Origin: Sulfitobacter donghicola DSW-25 = KCTC 12864 = JCM 14565
Lineage (GTDB): Bacteria > Pseudomonadota > Alphaproteobacteria > Rhodobacterales > Rhodobacteraceae
Direction: 5' to 3'
NCBI RefSeq assembly: GCF_000622405.1
Contig: NZ_JASF01000005.1
Location: 682,001 to 746,000 of the forward strand
DNA length: 64,000 bases
Both the position numbers and the translations under genes were made by a program. Of the stretch, positions 53,508 to 62,702 are shown one piece after another. The number at the start of each line of letters is the position of its first letter. Position 1 is the first letter of the stretch. A model generated the notes under the pieces. The model saw only the letters and a list, made by a program, of their open reading frames with translations, made no database searches and was not told the origin of the DNA.

Positions 53508-54233
53508 ATGGCATTTCTTGATAAACACGCCATTCTGGAGCGCAGCCCTACGCTGCTTCTGGGGTTCTCTTTGGTGGTTGTCGCAATCGGTGGGATTGTA
53601 GAAATCGCACCTTTGTTCTGGCTCGAAAACACAATTGAGGAAGTAGAGGGCGTGCGCCCCTACTCTCCTCTCGAGTTGGCGGGCCGTGACATCTATGTGC
53701 GCGAAGGCTGCTATGTCTGCCACAGCCAGATGATCCGCCCGATGCGCGACGAAGTCGAACGCTATGGCCACTATTCGTTGGCGGCTGAATCCATGTATGA
53801 CCACCCGTTCCAATGGGGGTCCAAACGTACGGGTCCTGATCTGGCACGTGTGGGTGGCCGTTATTCGGATGCGTGGCACATGGATCACCTTCTGGACCCG
53901 CAATCTGTGGTTCCAGAAAGTGTCATGCCCAAATACGCGTTCTTGGCTGAAACCAAGATTGACGGCGAATATGTAGAGGATCTGCTCAAGACGCACCGTT
54001 TGGTTGGTGTGCCTTATAGCGATCAGCAGATTGAAGCTGCCTATGCGGATTTCAACGCGCAGGCCGATCCTGACGCGGATTGGGACGATCTGCTAGAGCG
54101 CTATCCCGGCGCGGCAGTTGGTAACTTTGACGGTCAGGCAGAGCTGACCGAAATGGATGCCATGATCGCATATCTTCAGGTCTTGGGCACAATGGTTGAT
54201 TTCTCGACCTTCACCCCTGCCGACAGCCGATAG
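53508..54233 (+). CDS. ccoO: Cytochrome cbb3 oxidase subunit II (monoheme c)
   Basis: 241 residues. One N-terminal membrane anchor ([23 protein letters not shown]) and a periplasmic c-type heme site [11 protein letters not shown] (68-72), with the likely axial Met in SVMPKYAFL. Passes electrons from CcoP to CcoN. AAGGAT ribosome site; 11-bp gap after ccoN. Confidence 0.96.
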   Translation: MAFLDKHAILERSPTLLLGFSLVVVAIGGIVEIAPLFWLENTIEEVEGVRPYSPLELAGRDIYVREGCYVCHSQMIRPMRDEVERYGHYSLAAESMYDHPFQWGSKRTGPDLARVGGRYSDAWHMDHLLDPQSVVPESVMPKYAFLAETKIDGEYVEDLLKTHRLVGVPYSDQQIEAAYADFNAQADPDADWDDLLERYPGAAVGNFDGQAELTEMDAMIAYLQVLGTMVDFSTFTPADSR

Positions 54234-54244
54234 GAGACTGACTT

Positions 54245-54475
54245 ATGGACACCTATTCTCTTCTCAGGGAAATCGCTGACAGCTGGGTTTTGCTTGCGAT
54301 GTTCGTCTTTTTCTCAGGCGCCGCCGTCTGGGCCTTTTTGCCCAGCCAACGCGCTGCACGCGAAGACGCAAGCATGATCCCCTTTCGTAACGACAATGAC
54401 GACTGCGCCGGTACATCCACCGACACTGCGTCCAAGGGCTTGTCCCGCAACATGGAGGCACTGAACCATGACTAA
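54245..54475 (+). CDS. ccoQ: Cytochrome cbb3 oxidase subunit CcoQ
   Basis: 76 residues with one membrane helix (WVLLAMFVFFSGAAVWAFLP). Small non-catalytic subunit that stabilises the complex. The charged C-terminal tail is somewhat long for the family. Its end overlaps ccoP by 8 bp. Confidence 0.93.
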   Translation: MDTYSLLREIADSWVLLAMFVFFSGAAVWAFLPSQRAAREDASMIPFRNDNDDCAGTSTDTASKGLSRNMEALNHD

Positions 54476-55331
54476 GAAGAAAGTGGATGAAACAACCGGT
54501 GTCGAAACCACTGGCCACGAGTGGGACGGCATCAAAGAGCTGAACAACCCGCTGCCGCGTTGGTGGTTGTGGACCCTATATGCCTGTATCATCTGGGGTG
54601 TTGCCTATACTGTCGCATATCCTGCATGGCCAATGATTTCGGGTGCAACCAAGGGCATGCTGGGCTTTTCCACGCGCGCTCAGGTTGCCGAGGACATTGT
54701 TGCCCATGAAGCCAAGAACAACGCCTTGGTCGAAGAGCTGCTGGCGGCTGATCTGACAGCGCTCAAACCAGGTGACGACCTGCACCGTTATGCGGTTGCG
54801 CGCGGTGGTTCGGTTTTCCGCGCCCAGTGTAGCCAGTGCCACGGTTCTGGTGCTGCGGGTGCCAAGGGCTATCCAAACCTGCGCGACGATGACTGGCTTT
54901 GGGGTGGCGACCTTGAAACCATCGTAGCCACCATCGACCACGGTATCCGCAACGAGACCGACGGCGATGCGCGTTGGTCCGAGATGCCTGCCTTTGGTGA
55001 AATCCTCAGCGAGGAAGAGATCGATCAGGTTGTTGCCTTTGTGGGCAGCCTGTCTGGCCCAGCCGAGGACGAAGCAATGGTCACTGCTGGTGCGGTTGTC
55101 TATGAAGACAACTGTAGCTCTTGCCACATGGAAGCAGGCACGGGGGACCGCGAAACCGGTGCGCCAAACCTAGCGGATGCGATCTGGCTTTATGGTGGCG
55201 ATGCTGCGACCATCAAACAGACGGTCAAATACTCGCGCTTTGGTGTGATGCCAGCATGGGGTCAGCGCCTATCGGATGAGGACGTAAGCGCGGTTGCCGT
55301 ATACGTTCACAACTTGGGCGGCGGCGAGTAA
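54468..55331 (+). CDS. ccoP: Cytochrome cbb3 oxidase subunit III (diheme c)
   Basis: 287 residues. Membrane anchor at about 34-55 (WWLWTLYACIIWGVAYTVAY) and two heme c sites, CSQCH (about 121-125) and CSSCH (about 216-220), each followed by a Met ligand region (EMPAFGE; GVMPAWGQ). Takes electrons from cytochrome c. Last gene of the structural operon. Confidence 0.96.
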   Translation: MTKKKVDETTGVETTGHEWDGIKELNNPLPRWWLWTLYACIIWGVAYTVAYPAWPMISGATKGMLGFSTRAQVAEDIVAHEAKNNALVEELLAADLTALKPGDDLHRYAVARGGSVFRAQCSQCHGSGAAGAKGYPNLRDDDWLWGGDLETIVATIDHGIRNETDGDARWSEMPAFGEILSEEEIDQVVAFVGSLSGPAEDEAMVTAGAVVYEDNCSSCHMEAGTGDRETGAPNLADAIWLYGGDAATIKQTVKYSRFGVMPAWGQRLSDEDVSAVAVYVHNLGGGE

Positions 55332-55371
55332 TCGCTAAAAATCGCAACGGTGCCCCTTTCGGGGGGCATTG

Positions 55372-55385
55372 TTGATCCAGATCAA
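55372..55385 (+). promoter_or_regulatory. FNR box of the ccoGHIS promoter
   Basis: Perfect TTGATCCAGATCAA, identical to the ccoN box, 52 bp before the ccoG ATG. A TGCCCC/GGGGCA hairpin (55351-55368) lies just upstream and may end ccoNOQP transcripts. Confidence 0.9.
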
Positions 55386-55437
55386 CGCAGACGAAACTGC
55401 AAAGATCTATCTGAGAGACATCATTAAGAGGTTTCTC

Positions 55438-56844
55438 ATGTCTACACCTTCCCTCTACAGCGCCCGCGAGCCAATCTTTCCACGCCGTGTATCCGGCGTT
55501 TTTCGCCGTTTAAAATGGTGGATTATGGCGCTAACCCTCGGAATTTATTATCTAACGCCTTGGTTGCGTTGGGATCGGGGGCCGAACCTGCCTGATCAGG
55601 CGGTTCTGATTGATCTGGCGAATCGTCGTTTCTATTTCCTTTGGATCGAGATTTGGCCGCATGAGTTTTACTTTGTCGCGGGTCTGCTCATCATGGCGGG
55701 GCTGGGGCTGTTTTTGTTCACCTCGGCCTTGGGCCGCGTCTGGTGTGGCTATACCTGCCCGCAGACCGTTTGGACCGACCTGTTCATTCTGGTGGAACGC
55801 TGGATCGAGGGGGATCGCAACGCGCGCGTAAGATTGCACCGCGCCAAGTGGGACTTTAAAAAGTGGCGTCTGCGGCTGGTTAAGTGGACCGTGTGGCTCG
55901 CCATTGCGATGGCGACTGGTGGGGCTTGGGTATTCTACTTTACCGATGCGCCAACCCTGTTCGGGAACCTGTTGAACGGCACCGCCCACCCCGTTGCCTA
56001 TATCACCATTGCCGTGCTGACCCTGACCACCTTTGTTTTTGGCGGTTTCATGCGCGAGCAGGTCTGTATCTACATGTGCCCATGGCCACGGATTCAGGCC
56101 GCGATGATGGACCCTGACACCATCACCGTGACCTACCGTGACTGGCGCGGTGAGCCGCGCGGCAAACCCCGTGACAAATCAACCGGCGACTGCATTGATT
56201 GCATGGCCTGCGTAAACGTTTGCCCCATGGGGATTGATATTCGTGATGGTCAGCAGATGGAGTGTATTACCTGCGCCCTCTGTATTGATGCCTGCGATGA
56301 CGTGATGGCCAAAATCGGCAAACCACGTGGTTTGATCGATTATATGGCCCTGACGGATGAGCCAGCCGAACGCGCAGGCAAACCGCCGCGCCCCTTGTGG
56401 CAGCATATCTTCCGCGTCCGCACGCTGATCTATACTGCGATGTGGTCTGCCATTGGTATTGGCCTTGTCTATGCGTTGTTTATCCGCTCGGACATCGAAC
56501 TAACGGTAAGCCCTGTGCGCAACCCGACCTATGTGTTGCAATCCGATGGCGGCATCCGCAACATCTATGATGTGCGTCTGCGCAACAAATCCAGTGAGGA
56601 ACGCCAGTTCCACATGAGCCTGACCAGCGCTTCGATCTTGCGTATCCAGTTGCCTGGGAAGGATGCGGGCCTTACCTTTACTGTGCCTGCGGATACGACA
56701 CTGAACCAGCAGGTTTACGTGACTGCGCGCTCTCGCGATGACGCTGCCTCGACGCATACCACTGATCTGCGTCTATGGGTTGAAGACCTAACAACCGGTG
56801 ACCGCGCCAGCCGCGCCACCACCTTTAACGGGAAAGTAAAATGA
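55438..56844 (+). CDS. ccoG: CcoG, cupric reductase for cbb3 assembly
   Basis: 468 residues from ATG 55438 (AAGAGG upstream). About five membrane helices and two ferredoxin-type 4Fe-4S motifs, CIDCMACVNVCP and CITCALCIDAC, plus CGYTCPQ and CIYMCPWP. The C-terminal Ig-like domain is periplasmic. Family members reduce Cu(II) for delivery to the CuB site. First gene of ccoGHIS. Confidence 0.95.
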   Translation: MSTPSLYSAREPIFPRRVSGVFRRLKWWIMALTLGIYYLTPWLRWDRGPNLPDQAVLIDLANRRFYFLWIEIWPHEFYFVAGLLIMAGLGLFLFTSALGRVWCGYTCPQTVWTDLFILVERWIEGDRNARVRLHRAKWDFKKWRLRLVKWTVWLAIAMATGGAWVFYFTDAPTLFGNLLNGTAHPVAYITIAVLTLTTFVFGGFMREQVCIYMCPWPRIQAAMMDPDTITVTYRDWRGEPRGKPRDKSTGDCIDCMACVNVCPMGIDIRDGQQMECITCALCIDACDDVMAKIGKPRGLIDYMALTDEPAERAGKPPRPLWQHIFRVRTLIYTAMWSAIGIGLVYALFIRSDIELTVSPVRNPTYVLQSDGGIRNIYDVRLRNKSSEERQFHMSLTSASILRIQLPGKDAGLTFTVPADTTLNQQVYVTARSRDDAASTHTTDLRLWVEDLTTGDRASRATTFNGKVK

Positions 56845-57290
56845 CCAAAGAAATCAAAGGATGGCATGTAGCGTCTATATTCGTGTTTGCCTTTAGCATC
56901 ATTATCTCGGTTAATCTGGTTCTTGCGTTTAACGCCGTGAAAACTTTTCCGGGGCTGGAGGTGTCCAACTCTTACGTGGCGAGCCAGTCATTTGACGAGG
57001 ATCGCGCAACGCAGATGAGCCTGAATTGGGATGTGTCTGCCTCGCTAGAAGGGGATATCCTGACGTTGAACATCACCAAAGATGGGCGTCCGGTGAACCC
57101 TGTGATCGAATCTGCCACCTTTGGACGTGCGACGAATGTTCAGCAGGATCAGACGCCTGTGTTTGAATTTGACGGCCACGCCCTGCGCGCGCCAGTAGAT
57201 GCAGGACCAGGAAACTGGAACCTGCGGCTGCGCGCGCGCAGCGAAGACGGTATTTTGTTTCAACAGCGTGTAATTGTAGAGGTTCCGTAA
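56841..57290 (+). CDS. ccoH: CcoH/FixH, cbb3 assembly protein
   Basis: 149 residues: one N-terminal membrane helix (VASIFVFAFSIIISVNLVLA) and a periplasmic FixH domain (NSYVASQSFDEDRATQMSLN). It interacts with the oxidase during assembly. Overlaps ccoG by ATGA; its TAA shares a base with the next ATG (TAATG). Confidence 0.93.
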   Translation: MTKEIKGWHVASIFVFAFSIIISVNLVLAFNAVKTFPGLEVSNSYVASQSFDEDRATQMSLNWDVSASLEGDILTLNITKDGRPVNPVIESATFGRATNVQQDQTPVFEFDGHALRAPVDAGPGNWNLRLRARSEDGILFQQRVIVEVP

Positions 57291-59407
57291 TGACGTCCGC
57301 CTGCCCTGCCTGTTCTGCTGCACCGCTAGCGATGGAAACCGCAAGCGGCCCTGCGATGAAATTTTCGGTTCCGACTGTTCATTGTGCCGCTTGCATCGGC
57401 AAAATCGAACGCGGCCTGGCGCATCTGAATGGTGTGCAGGCGGTGCGGGTGAACCTGTCGATGAAGCGCCTGTCGGTGACGGGCGATGTTGATCCTGATG
57501 ACGTCATGAACGCGGTTGAGGATCTTGGGTTTGAGGTCTTTGCCCTCGACACAGCTTCGTTGCAGGTAGCGCAGGATAGTGTTGGGCGTGGGTTGTTGAT
57601 GCGCATGGCTGTTGCTGGCTTTGCGATGATGAATGTAATGCTGTTTTCCGTGGCGATTTGGTCAGGAGCGACGGATGCGACGCGCGATTTGTTTCACCTG
57701 ATCTCGGCTGCGATTACGCTGCCTGTTGTTTTGTATTCTGGTCAGCCGTTTTTCCAATCTGCGTGGTCTGCCCTGCGGGTGCGCCGATTGAATATGGATG
57801 TGCCGATTTCACTGGCGATCTTGTTGGCCTCGGCGATGTCATTGTTTGAGACATTGCAGGGCGGCACGGAGGCCTATTTCGACGCGGCCTTGTCGCTGAC
57901 CTTCTTTTTGCTGATCGGGCGCTATATGGATTACCGCACCCGCAGCGCCGCGCGATCAGCTGCGCGTGAGCTGACCGCGCTGGAGGTGCATACCGCCGAG
58001 CGTTTGGTGGGTGAGCAGACCTACACTGTGCCCGTTGCGGAATTGGAAGTTGGCGATGTTATCTTGGTCCCGACGGGTGGGCGGGTCGCTGTGGATGGTG
58101 TTTTGCTATCTGGCGATGCCTTGATGGATCGTTCGGTTCTGACAGGCGAAAGCGCGGCTGTGACCCTGCACACAGGTGACATGTTGCAAGCGGGCGAGAT
58201 CAACCTGACCGCGCCGCTGCGCCTGCGCGCGATGTCTGTGGGGGCTGATACCTCGTTGCGGCGCATGGCCGCTTTGGTTGAAACCGCCGAAAACGCGCGC
58301 AACAGCTATACCGCGCTGGCCGATCGCGCTGCGCAGATTTATGCGCCTGCGGTGCATACGTTGGCTTTGGTTGCCCTGTTGGGCTGGTGGGCTGCCACGG
58401 GCGATTTCCGCCATGCATTAAACATTGCAATTGCTGTTTTGATTATCACCTGCCCTTGTGCTTTGGGGCTTGCTGTTCCTGCGGTGTCTACCGCTGCGGT
58501 AAGCCGCCTGTTTAACGCAGGCTTTTTGGTGCGCCATGCCACCGCACTGGAGCGTCTGGCCGAGGTCACGCGCATTGTTTTTGACAAAACCGGCACGCTT
58601 ACCCGCCCGACGGTTCAACTGCCCGACAGCATGAGCGAGCAGGACAAAAGCATCGCCAAGGCGCTTGCCCAGACCTCGTTCCACCCGCTGTCGCGTGCGT
58701 TGCTGAACACGTTGAAAAGAACAACGGCAGCGCAAGTTTCGGACATCACAGAAATCGCAGGCCAAGGGGTTCGCGGAACGTTTGAAGGGCAGATCGTACA
58801 GTTGGGCCGTGGCCCATGGCTGGAGGCGGATCACAACGGGCTATGCCTGCGAGTCGGGGATGCAGACGCAATTGCACTGGAGGTCCCCGAGGCGCTGCGC
58901 GCAGGTGTTGCGGATGCCATTGGTGATCTTGATCTGCCTTGTGAAATCGTGACGGGTGATACGGAGCTTCCTGCCAAAGCGCTGGCGGAGAAACTATCGC
59001 TACCCGTCATCTCAAACGCCACACCTCAGACAAAGATCGACCGCCTCAAGGCGCTGAGCGCCGAAGGTGAGCAGGTATTGATGGTGGGTGACGGGCTGAA
59101 CGATACGGCGGCCTTGGCACAGGCGCATGCCTCTATTGCGCCCTCAACCGCGTTGGAGGCATCGCGGAATGCCGCCGACATCGTGATCCTAAAAGACAGC
59201 TTTGCCGAGCTGCCCCTGATTGTGAATGTCGCCCGCGCCACGCGTCGCCTATCGCAGCAGAACTTTGCCATCGCGGCGGTGTATAACTGCATCGCTGTGC
59301 CCATTGCATTGGCTGGGTTTGCGACCCCTCTTGCGGCGGCGCTGGCAATGTCGCTATCTTCGCTTACCGTATTGGCAAATGCCCAACGCATGAGGTTTAT
59401 CCGATGA
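57290..59407 (+). CDS. ccoI: CcoI/FixI, copper P1B-type ATPase
   Basis: 705 residues. N-terminal metal-binding domain with HCAAC (31-35) after a short CPAC segment, eight membrane helices, LTGES actuator motif, ITCPCALGLAVPA transport site, phosphorylated DKTGTLTRP, and MVGDGLNDTAAL. Exports copper for cbb3 CuB assembly (CtpA type). Its stop overlaps ccoS as ATGA. Confidence 0.96.
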   Translation: MTSACPACSAAPLAMETASGPAMKFSVPTVHCAACIGKIERGLAHLNGVQAVRVNLSMKRLSVTGDVDPDDVMNAVEDLGFEVFALDTASLQVAQDSVGRGLLMRMAVAGFAMMNVMLFSVAIWSGATDATRDLFHLISAAITLPVVLYSGQPFFQSAWSALRVRRLNMDVPISLAILLASAMSLFETLQGGTEAYFDAALSLTFFLLIGRYMDYRTRSAARSAARELTALEVHTAERLVGEQTYTVPVAELEVGDVILVPTGGRVAVDGVLLSGDALMDRSVLTGESAAVTLHTGDMLQAGEINLTAPLRLRAMSVGADTSLRRMAALVETAENARNSYTALADRAAQIYAPAVHTLALVALLGWWAATGDFRHALNIAIAVLIITCPCALGLAVPAVSTAAVSRLFNAGFLVRHATALERLAEVTRIVFDKTGTLTRPTVQLPDSMSEQDKSIAKALAQTSFHPLSRALLNTLKRTTAAQVSDITEIAGQGVRGTFEGQIVQLGRGPWLEADHNGLCLRVGDADAIALEVPEALRAGVADAIGDLDLPCEIVTGDTELPAKALAEKLSLPVISNATPQTKIDRLKALSAEGEQVLMVGDGLNDTAALAQAHASIAPSTALEASRNAADIVILKDSFAELPLIVNVARATRRLSQQNFAIAAVYNCIAVPIALAGFATPLAAALAMSLSSLTVLANAQRMRFIR

Positions 59408-59553
59408 ATGTTCTTGTGATCCTGATCCCGATCTCGCTGATCCTTGGGGCTGCTGGCCTTGCCGCGTTTATCTGGACTGTGCGCTCGGACCAATATGATG
59501 ATGACAGCGGCAACGCTGCGCGCATTTTACTGGACGACGAACCCGTCGAGTGA
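59404..59553 (+). CDS. ccoS: CcoS/FixS, cbb3 maturation protein
   Basis: 49 residues: MNVLVILIPISLILGAAGLA begins a single helix, and the conserved FIWTVRSDQYDDD follows (helix-W-x-x-x-QYDD is the FixS signature). Needed for heme/copper insertion in CcoN. ATGA overlap with ccoI; terminator right after the stop. Confidence 0.93.
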   Translation: MNVLVILIPISLILGAAGLAAFIWTVRSDQYDDDSGNAARILLDDEPVE

Positions 59554-59566
59554 TCGGATCAAACAC

Positions 59567-59600
59567 AAAAGAGGGCCCCGTGACGCGGCCCTCTTTTTTT
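59567..59600. terminator. Terminator of ccoGHIS
   Basis: AAAAGAGGGCC (59567-59577) pairs with GGCCCTCTTTT (59587-59597), 9-nt loop, with T-tract on the + strand and A-tract before it, so it can also serve the convergent phnM. Confidence 0.92.
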
Positions 59601-59623
59601 GCATACGAACGGTGGTTGCCACC

Positions 59624-60769
59624 TCAAAAGACGCGCTGCCCCGCACACCACGTTTCTTGCAGAACCGGCAGGCCGTCGAATGATGCAAACCGAATGACAT
59701 CACCGCGCATCCCCACCTGCAACGCGCCGCGATCCTGCAAGCCGACAGATTGAGCAGGTTGGGACGTCACCGTCCGAATGCCGCGCGGCAAATCCCCCCA
59801 TAGGTCGCCTAATTGCACCGCCGCCATCAGCAACCCTGCGGGCACATAATCCGAGGATATGATATCGAGCAGGTCCAGTTTTGCCAGTTCTGACGCCGCG
59901 ACATTTCCCGAATGTGATCCCCCGCGGATCAGGTTCGGGGCGCCCATGATTGTGGCAATCCCATTGGCGTGACAGGCCTGTGCCGCTTCTATCGTTGTTG
60001 GAAATTCGGCCACCGAAACGCCGTAACCGTGGCTGGTGTCGACTTGCTCTTGCGTTGTGTCATCGTGGCTGGCCAATGTTGCGCCCAAACGTTTTGAGGC
60101 CTTTACGGTTGCCGCCTCGTGATCAGACCCTAGACGTTCCTGTAGCCCATGCAGGAAGGCGACGTGTTCGATGAACTCAACATCGCTCATCCCGTGTTTG
60201 CCGCGCACATAGGTTTCGAATTTACTAAGGTCAGAGAACTGTCGCTGCCCCGGCGTGTGATCCATCATCGAGACAATGCCAACGCGGTCTTGGGGCGAAA
60301 ACTCGTCCAGCTCAGCGATGAGGGTTTCTGAACAGATCTCGGCGCGCAGGTGGATGTGGTGGCTGATCCGCAGCAGCCCACGGTCCCGCATGGAGAGGAT
60401 CTGATCCGTCATTTGGCGCGCGTATTTCCCGTATCGCCTGCTTCCCCCTGAAACAATCGAACCGACGCGGATGGCATCAAAAACCGTGGTGATCCCCGTG
60501 CCTGCCAATTCACGGTCATGGGCAAGGATTGCGGCGTGATAGGGCCAATCCACCTTGGGCCGAGGAGAGAGGTGGCGCTCGAGGTTGTCGGTGTGCAATT
60601 CGATCAAACCAGGGGCGATGTAATCCCCCTGCATGTCCAATGCACCGGATGGGACGGACGCGCCGCTGTTTATCTCGGTAATGCTGCCGCCTGTTACGCA
60701 TAGCGATCCGTGAATAATTTCATCATTCAGGATCAGCTTGGCATTGGCGAAAATGGTTTGCTCTGTCAT
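59624..60769 (-). CDS. phnM: PhnM, alpha-D-ribose 1-methylphosphonate 5-triphosphate diphosphatase
   Basis: 381 residues from ATG 60769; an ATG at 60793 would add eight. Amidohydrolase fold: APGLIELHTDNLERHL gives the metal-binding HxD-type site, RISHHIHLRAE and TLASHDDTT further ligands, and MGAPNLIRGGSHSGN the late catalytic region. Removes pyrophosphate from the triphosphate intermediate before C-P lyase. It is on the phnJKLN strand but separated from phnN by an antisense DUF1045 gene. Confidence 0.93.
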   Translation of the reverse strand: MTEQTIFANAKLILNDEIIHGSLCVTGGSITEINSGASVPSGALDMQGDYIAPGLIELHTDNLERHLSPRPKVDWPYHAAILAHDRELAGTGITTVFDAIRVGSIVSGGSRRYGKYARQMTDQILSMRDRGLLRISHHIHLRAEICSETLIAELDEFSPQDRVGIVSMMDHTPGQRQFSDLSKFETYVRGKHGMSDVEFIEHVAFLHGLQERLGSDHEAATVKASKRLGATLASHDDTTQEQVDTSHGYGVSVAEFPTTIEAAQACHANGIATIMGAPNLIRGGSHSGNVAASELAKLDLLDIISSDYVPAGLLMAAVQLGDLWGDLPRGIRTVTSQPAQSVGLQDRGALQVGMRGDVIRFASFDGLPVLQETWCAGQRVF

Positions 60770-60780
60770 GTCAGTGTCAC
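60763..60780 (+). promoter_or_regulatory. Pho-box-like site before the DUF1045 gene
   Basis: CTGTCAT-GTCA-GTGTCAC: two direct 7-mers with 4-bp spacer, matching the PhoB half-site CTGTCAT at 7 and 6 of 7 bases. CATAAG at 60791-60796, 10 bp downstream, is a possible -10. The left half-site overlaps the phnM start codon on the other strand. Confidence 0.5.
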
Positions 60781-60819
60781 GCGCCTTTGGCATAAGAAAG
60801 TATCAGTTTTGGAGGCTCT

Positions 60820-61494
60820 ATGTTTGAACGTTACGCTATCTTTTTCACGCCAACAGGGGCGCTTGCGGATTTTGGAGCGCGCTGGCTGGGATGGGATAGC
60901 GCGGCAGGCTGTGCCGTGCCGATGCCCGCCTTTGAGGGGCTGGATGTTGCTGCGATCACCAAGACACCGCGCAAATACGGATTGCATGGCACGTTGAAGG
61001 CGCCCTTCCATCTGGATGCCAGCACCAGTGCTGATGCGTTGCACCGCGCGGCTGTTGATTTTGCAGCGGTCCACGCGCCTTTTGGCATTGGCGAAATGGA
61101 GCTGCGCCACGAGAACGGGTTTGTCGCCTTGCGCCCGCAGGGTGATCTGGTGCCGCTGCGCGATTTTGCCACCGCGATCGTCAAGGCGTTTGACCCCTTT
61201 AGTGCGCCGCTGAGCGCGGCAGATATTGCGCGCCGCCGGAAATCCCGCCTGACCCCGCGCCAAGACCAGCAAATGCTGGTTTGGGGCTATCCGTTCATCT
61301 TTGAGGATTTCCATTTTCACCTGACGCTGAGTGGGCGATTGCCCGAGGCCACGGCCAACCAGGTAATCGCCGCGTTGACGCCCGAGATGTCGCGCAGTGC
61401 CGAGACCCCGTTTCGGATCGATGCAATCACGGTGATGGGCCAAGACGGCGATGGGATGTTTCATCAGCTGCATCGTTATGCCCTATCCGGATAA
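60820..61494 (+). CDS. DUF1045 phosphonate-associated protein (2H phosphoesterase-like)
   Basis: 224 residues. Two H-x-[TL]-x motifs, in YGLHGTLKAPFH (about 52-63) and FHFHLTLSGRL (about 165-175), resemble 2H phosphoesterases. The DUF1045 family is almost always encoded with C-P lyase genes; it may hydrolyse the cyclic ribose phosphate or a related ester, which is inference. GGAGG lies 4 nt before the ATG. Convergent with phnN, with a 19-bp overlap. Confidence 0.88.
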   Translation: MFERYAIFFTPTGALADFGARWLGWDSAAGCAVPMPAFEGLDVAAITKTPRKYGLHGTLKAPFHLDASTSADALHRAAVDFAAVHAPFGIGEMELRHENGFVALRPQGDLVPLRDFATAIVKAFDPFSAPLSAADIARRRKSRLTPRQDQQMLVWGYPFIFEDFHFHLTLSGRLPEATANQVIAALTPEMSRSAETPFRIDAITVMGQDGDGMFHQLHRYALSG

Positions 61495-62018
61495 AGATGG
61501 CCGAGGATAGCCTGCACAGTGTCATCCAGCACACCGTTGTTTTCAAAAGTTGTGACGGTGATCTCTGGCGGGATCGCCGAGGCAGCCCGATCCAACCGCG
61601 CGGCGATCTGCTGGGCCGTTTCGCGGCCACGTCCAGACAGGCGCGCCGCTAGGGTTTCGCGCGTGGCGGTCAGATTGATCACCTCGAAACGGGGGAAGTT
61701 TTGTTGCGCCTCCAGCAGCACGCCACGCGACAGGTTCACCAGCAGATCCGCCCCCGCCTCCAGCGCCTGCTGAACGGTTGCGGGAATGCCATAGCGCAGA
61801 TCATGCGCCTGCCAACTCAACACATAGGCGCCAGCGGCCTGGCGGGTTAGAAACTCGGCTGTTGTGACCCCTTCAAACGCCTCTCCCCCTGCTTTGGTCG
61901 GGCGGGTGATGGTGCGGCGCACCAATGTGATGCGGGGGGCCTGTGCGGCGAGGGCTTCCATTACGCTGTCTTTGCCAACGCCGGAGGGACCGACAATGGC
62001 GATGAGGCGTCCGCTCAT
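61476..62018 (-). CDS. phnN: PhnN, ribose 1,5-bisphosphate phosphokinase
   Basis: 180 residues. Walker A GPSGVGKDS (9-17), a guanylate-kinase-like RRTITRPTKAGGEAFEGV segment, and LTATRETLAARLSGRGRE. Makes PRPP from ribose 1,5-bisphosphate at the end of phosphonate breakdown. Overlaps phnL by 4 bp and, on the other strand, DUF1045 by 19 bp. Confidence 0.93.
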   Translation of the reverse strand: MSGRLIAIVGPSGVGKDSVMEALAAQAPRITLVRRTITRPTKAGGEAFEGVTTAEFLTRQAAGAYVLSWQAHDLRYGIPATVQQALEAGADLLVNLSRGVLLEAQQNFPRFEVINLTATRETLAARLSGRGRETAQQIAARLDRAASAIPPEITVTTFENNGVLDDTVQAILGHLYPDRA

Positions 62019-62698
62019 GCTGCTAGGCCCGGCGTGTATTGTGTGACGTCCAGCTGGCGCTCACAGATTTCATCGCGCGCGGCGTGATCGTGGAAAATAC
62101 CGATGATCGCGGCGCCGCGCTGTTTGGCCTCTTTCACCATCGCAAGGACCGTTGCGCGGTTGGTGGGGTCAAGGCTGGCTGTGGGTTCATCCAGCAACAG
62201 CGCAGGATAAGGATAGGCAAAACCGCGCGCGATGTTCACGCGCTGCTGTTCGCCGCCCGAAAAGGTTGTCGGGCTGAGCGACCAGAGCCGTTCGGGGATG
62301 TTGAGCCGCGCCAACAGCTCTTTGGCGCGGGCTTGCGCGTCTTGCTTTGGCGTTCCGGTAACGAGAAGAGGTTCCGCCACGACATCAAGCGTCGAGACGC
62401 GCGGAACAACGCGCAGGAACTGGCTAACATACCCCAGCGTATGGCGGCGCAGGGCGATGATATCGCGCGGAGCGGCTGTTGCCACATCAACGTTGCCCAC
62501 CATGATGCGGCCAGACGCGGTTAGGTAATTGCCATAGATCATGCGCATCAGCGTGGATTTACCCGCGCCAGACGCGCCCACCAGCGCCACGCATTCCCCC
62601 GCAGCCACGTTTAGCGACGCGCCTTGCATGACGGGAATTTCGGCGGCACCCTGATTATGCAGGGTAAAGGATTTTGAGACGTTTTCGATCGTGATCAT
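62015..62698 (-). CDS. phnL: PhnL, C-P lyase ABC-type ATPase
   Basis: 227 residues from ATG 62698. MITIENVSKSFTLHNQGAAE, Walker A GASGAGKST, signature FSGGEQQRVNIARGF, Walker B LLLDEPTASLD. Required for methyl-RPnTP formation by the PhnGHIJ machinery; not a transporter subunit. ATG lies 4 bp after the phnK stop. Confidence 0.94.
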   Translation of the reverse strand: MITIENVSKSFTLHNQGAAEIPVMQGASLNVAAGECVALVGASGAGKSTLMRMIYGNYLTASGRIMVGNVDVATAAPRDIIALRRHTLGYVSQFLRVVPRVSTLDVVAEPLLVTGTPKQDAQARAKELLARLNIPERLWSLSPTTFSGGEQQRVNIARGFAYPYPALLLDEPTASLDPTNRATVLAMVKEAKQRGAAIIGIFHDHAARDEICERQLDVTQYTPGLAA

Positions 62699-62702
62699 AG
62701 CA

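Noticed and set aside
55351..55368. Strong terminator after ccoP
   Set aside because: The 6-bp stem is real but is followed by TTGTTG rather than a T-tract, so it is mentioned only with the FNR box.
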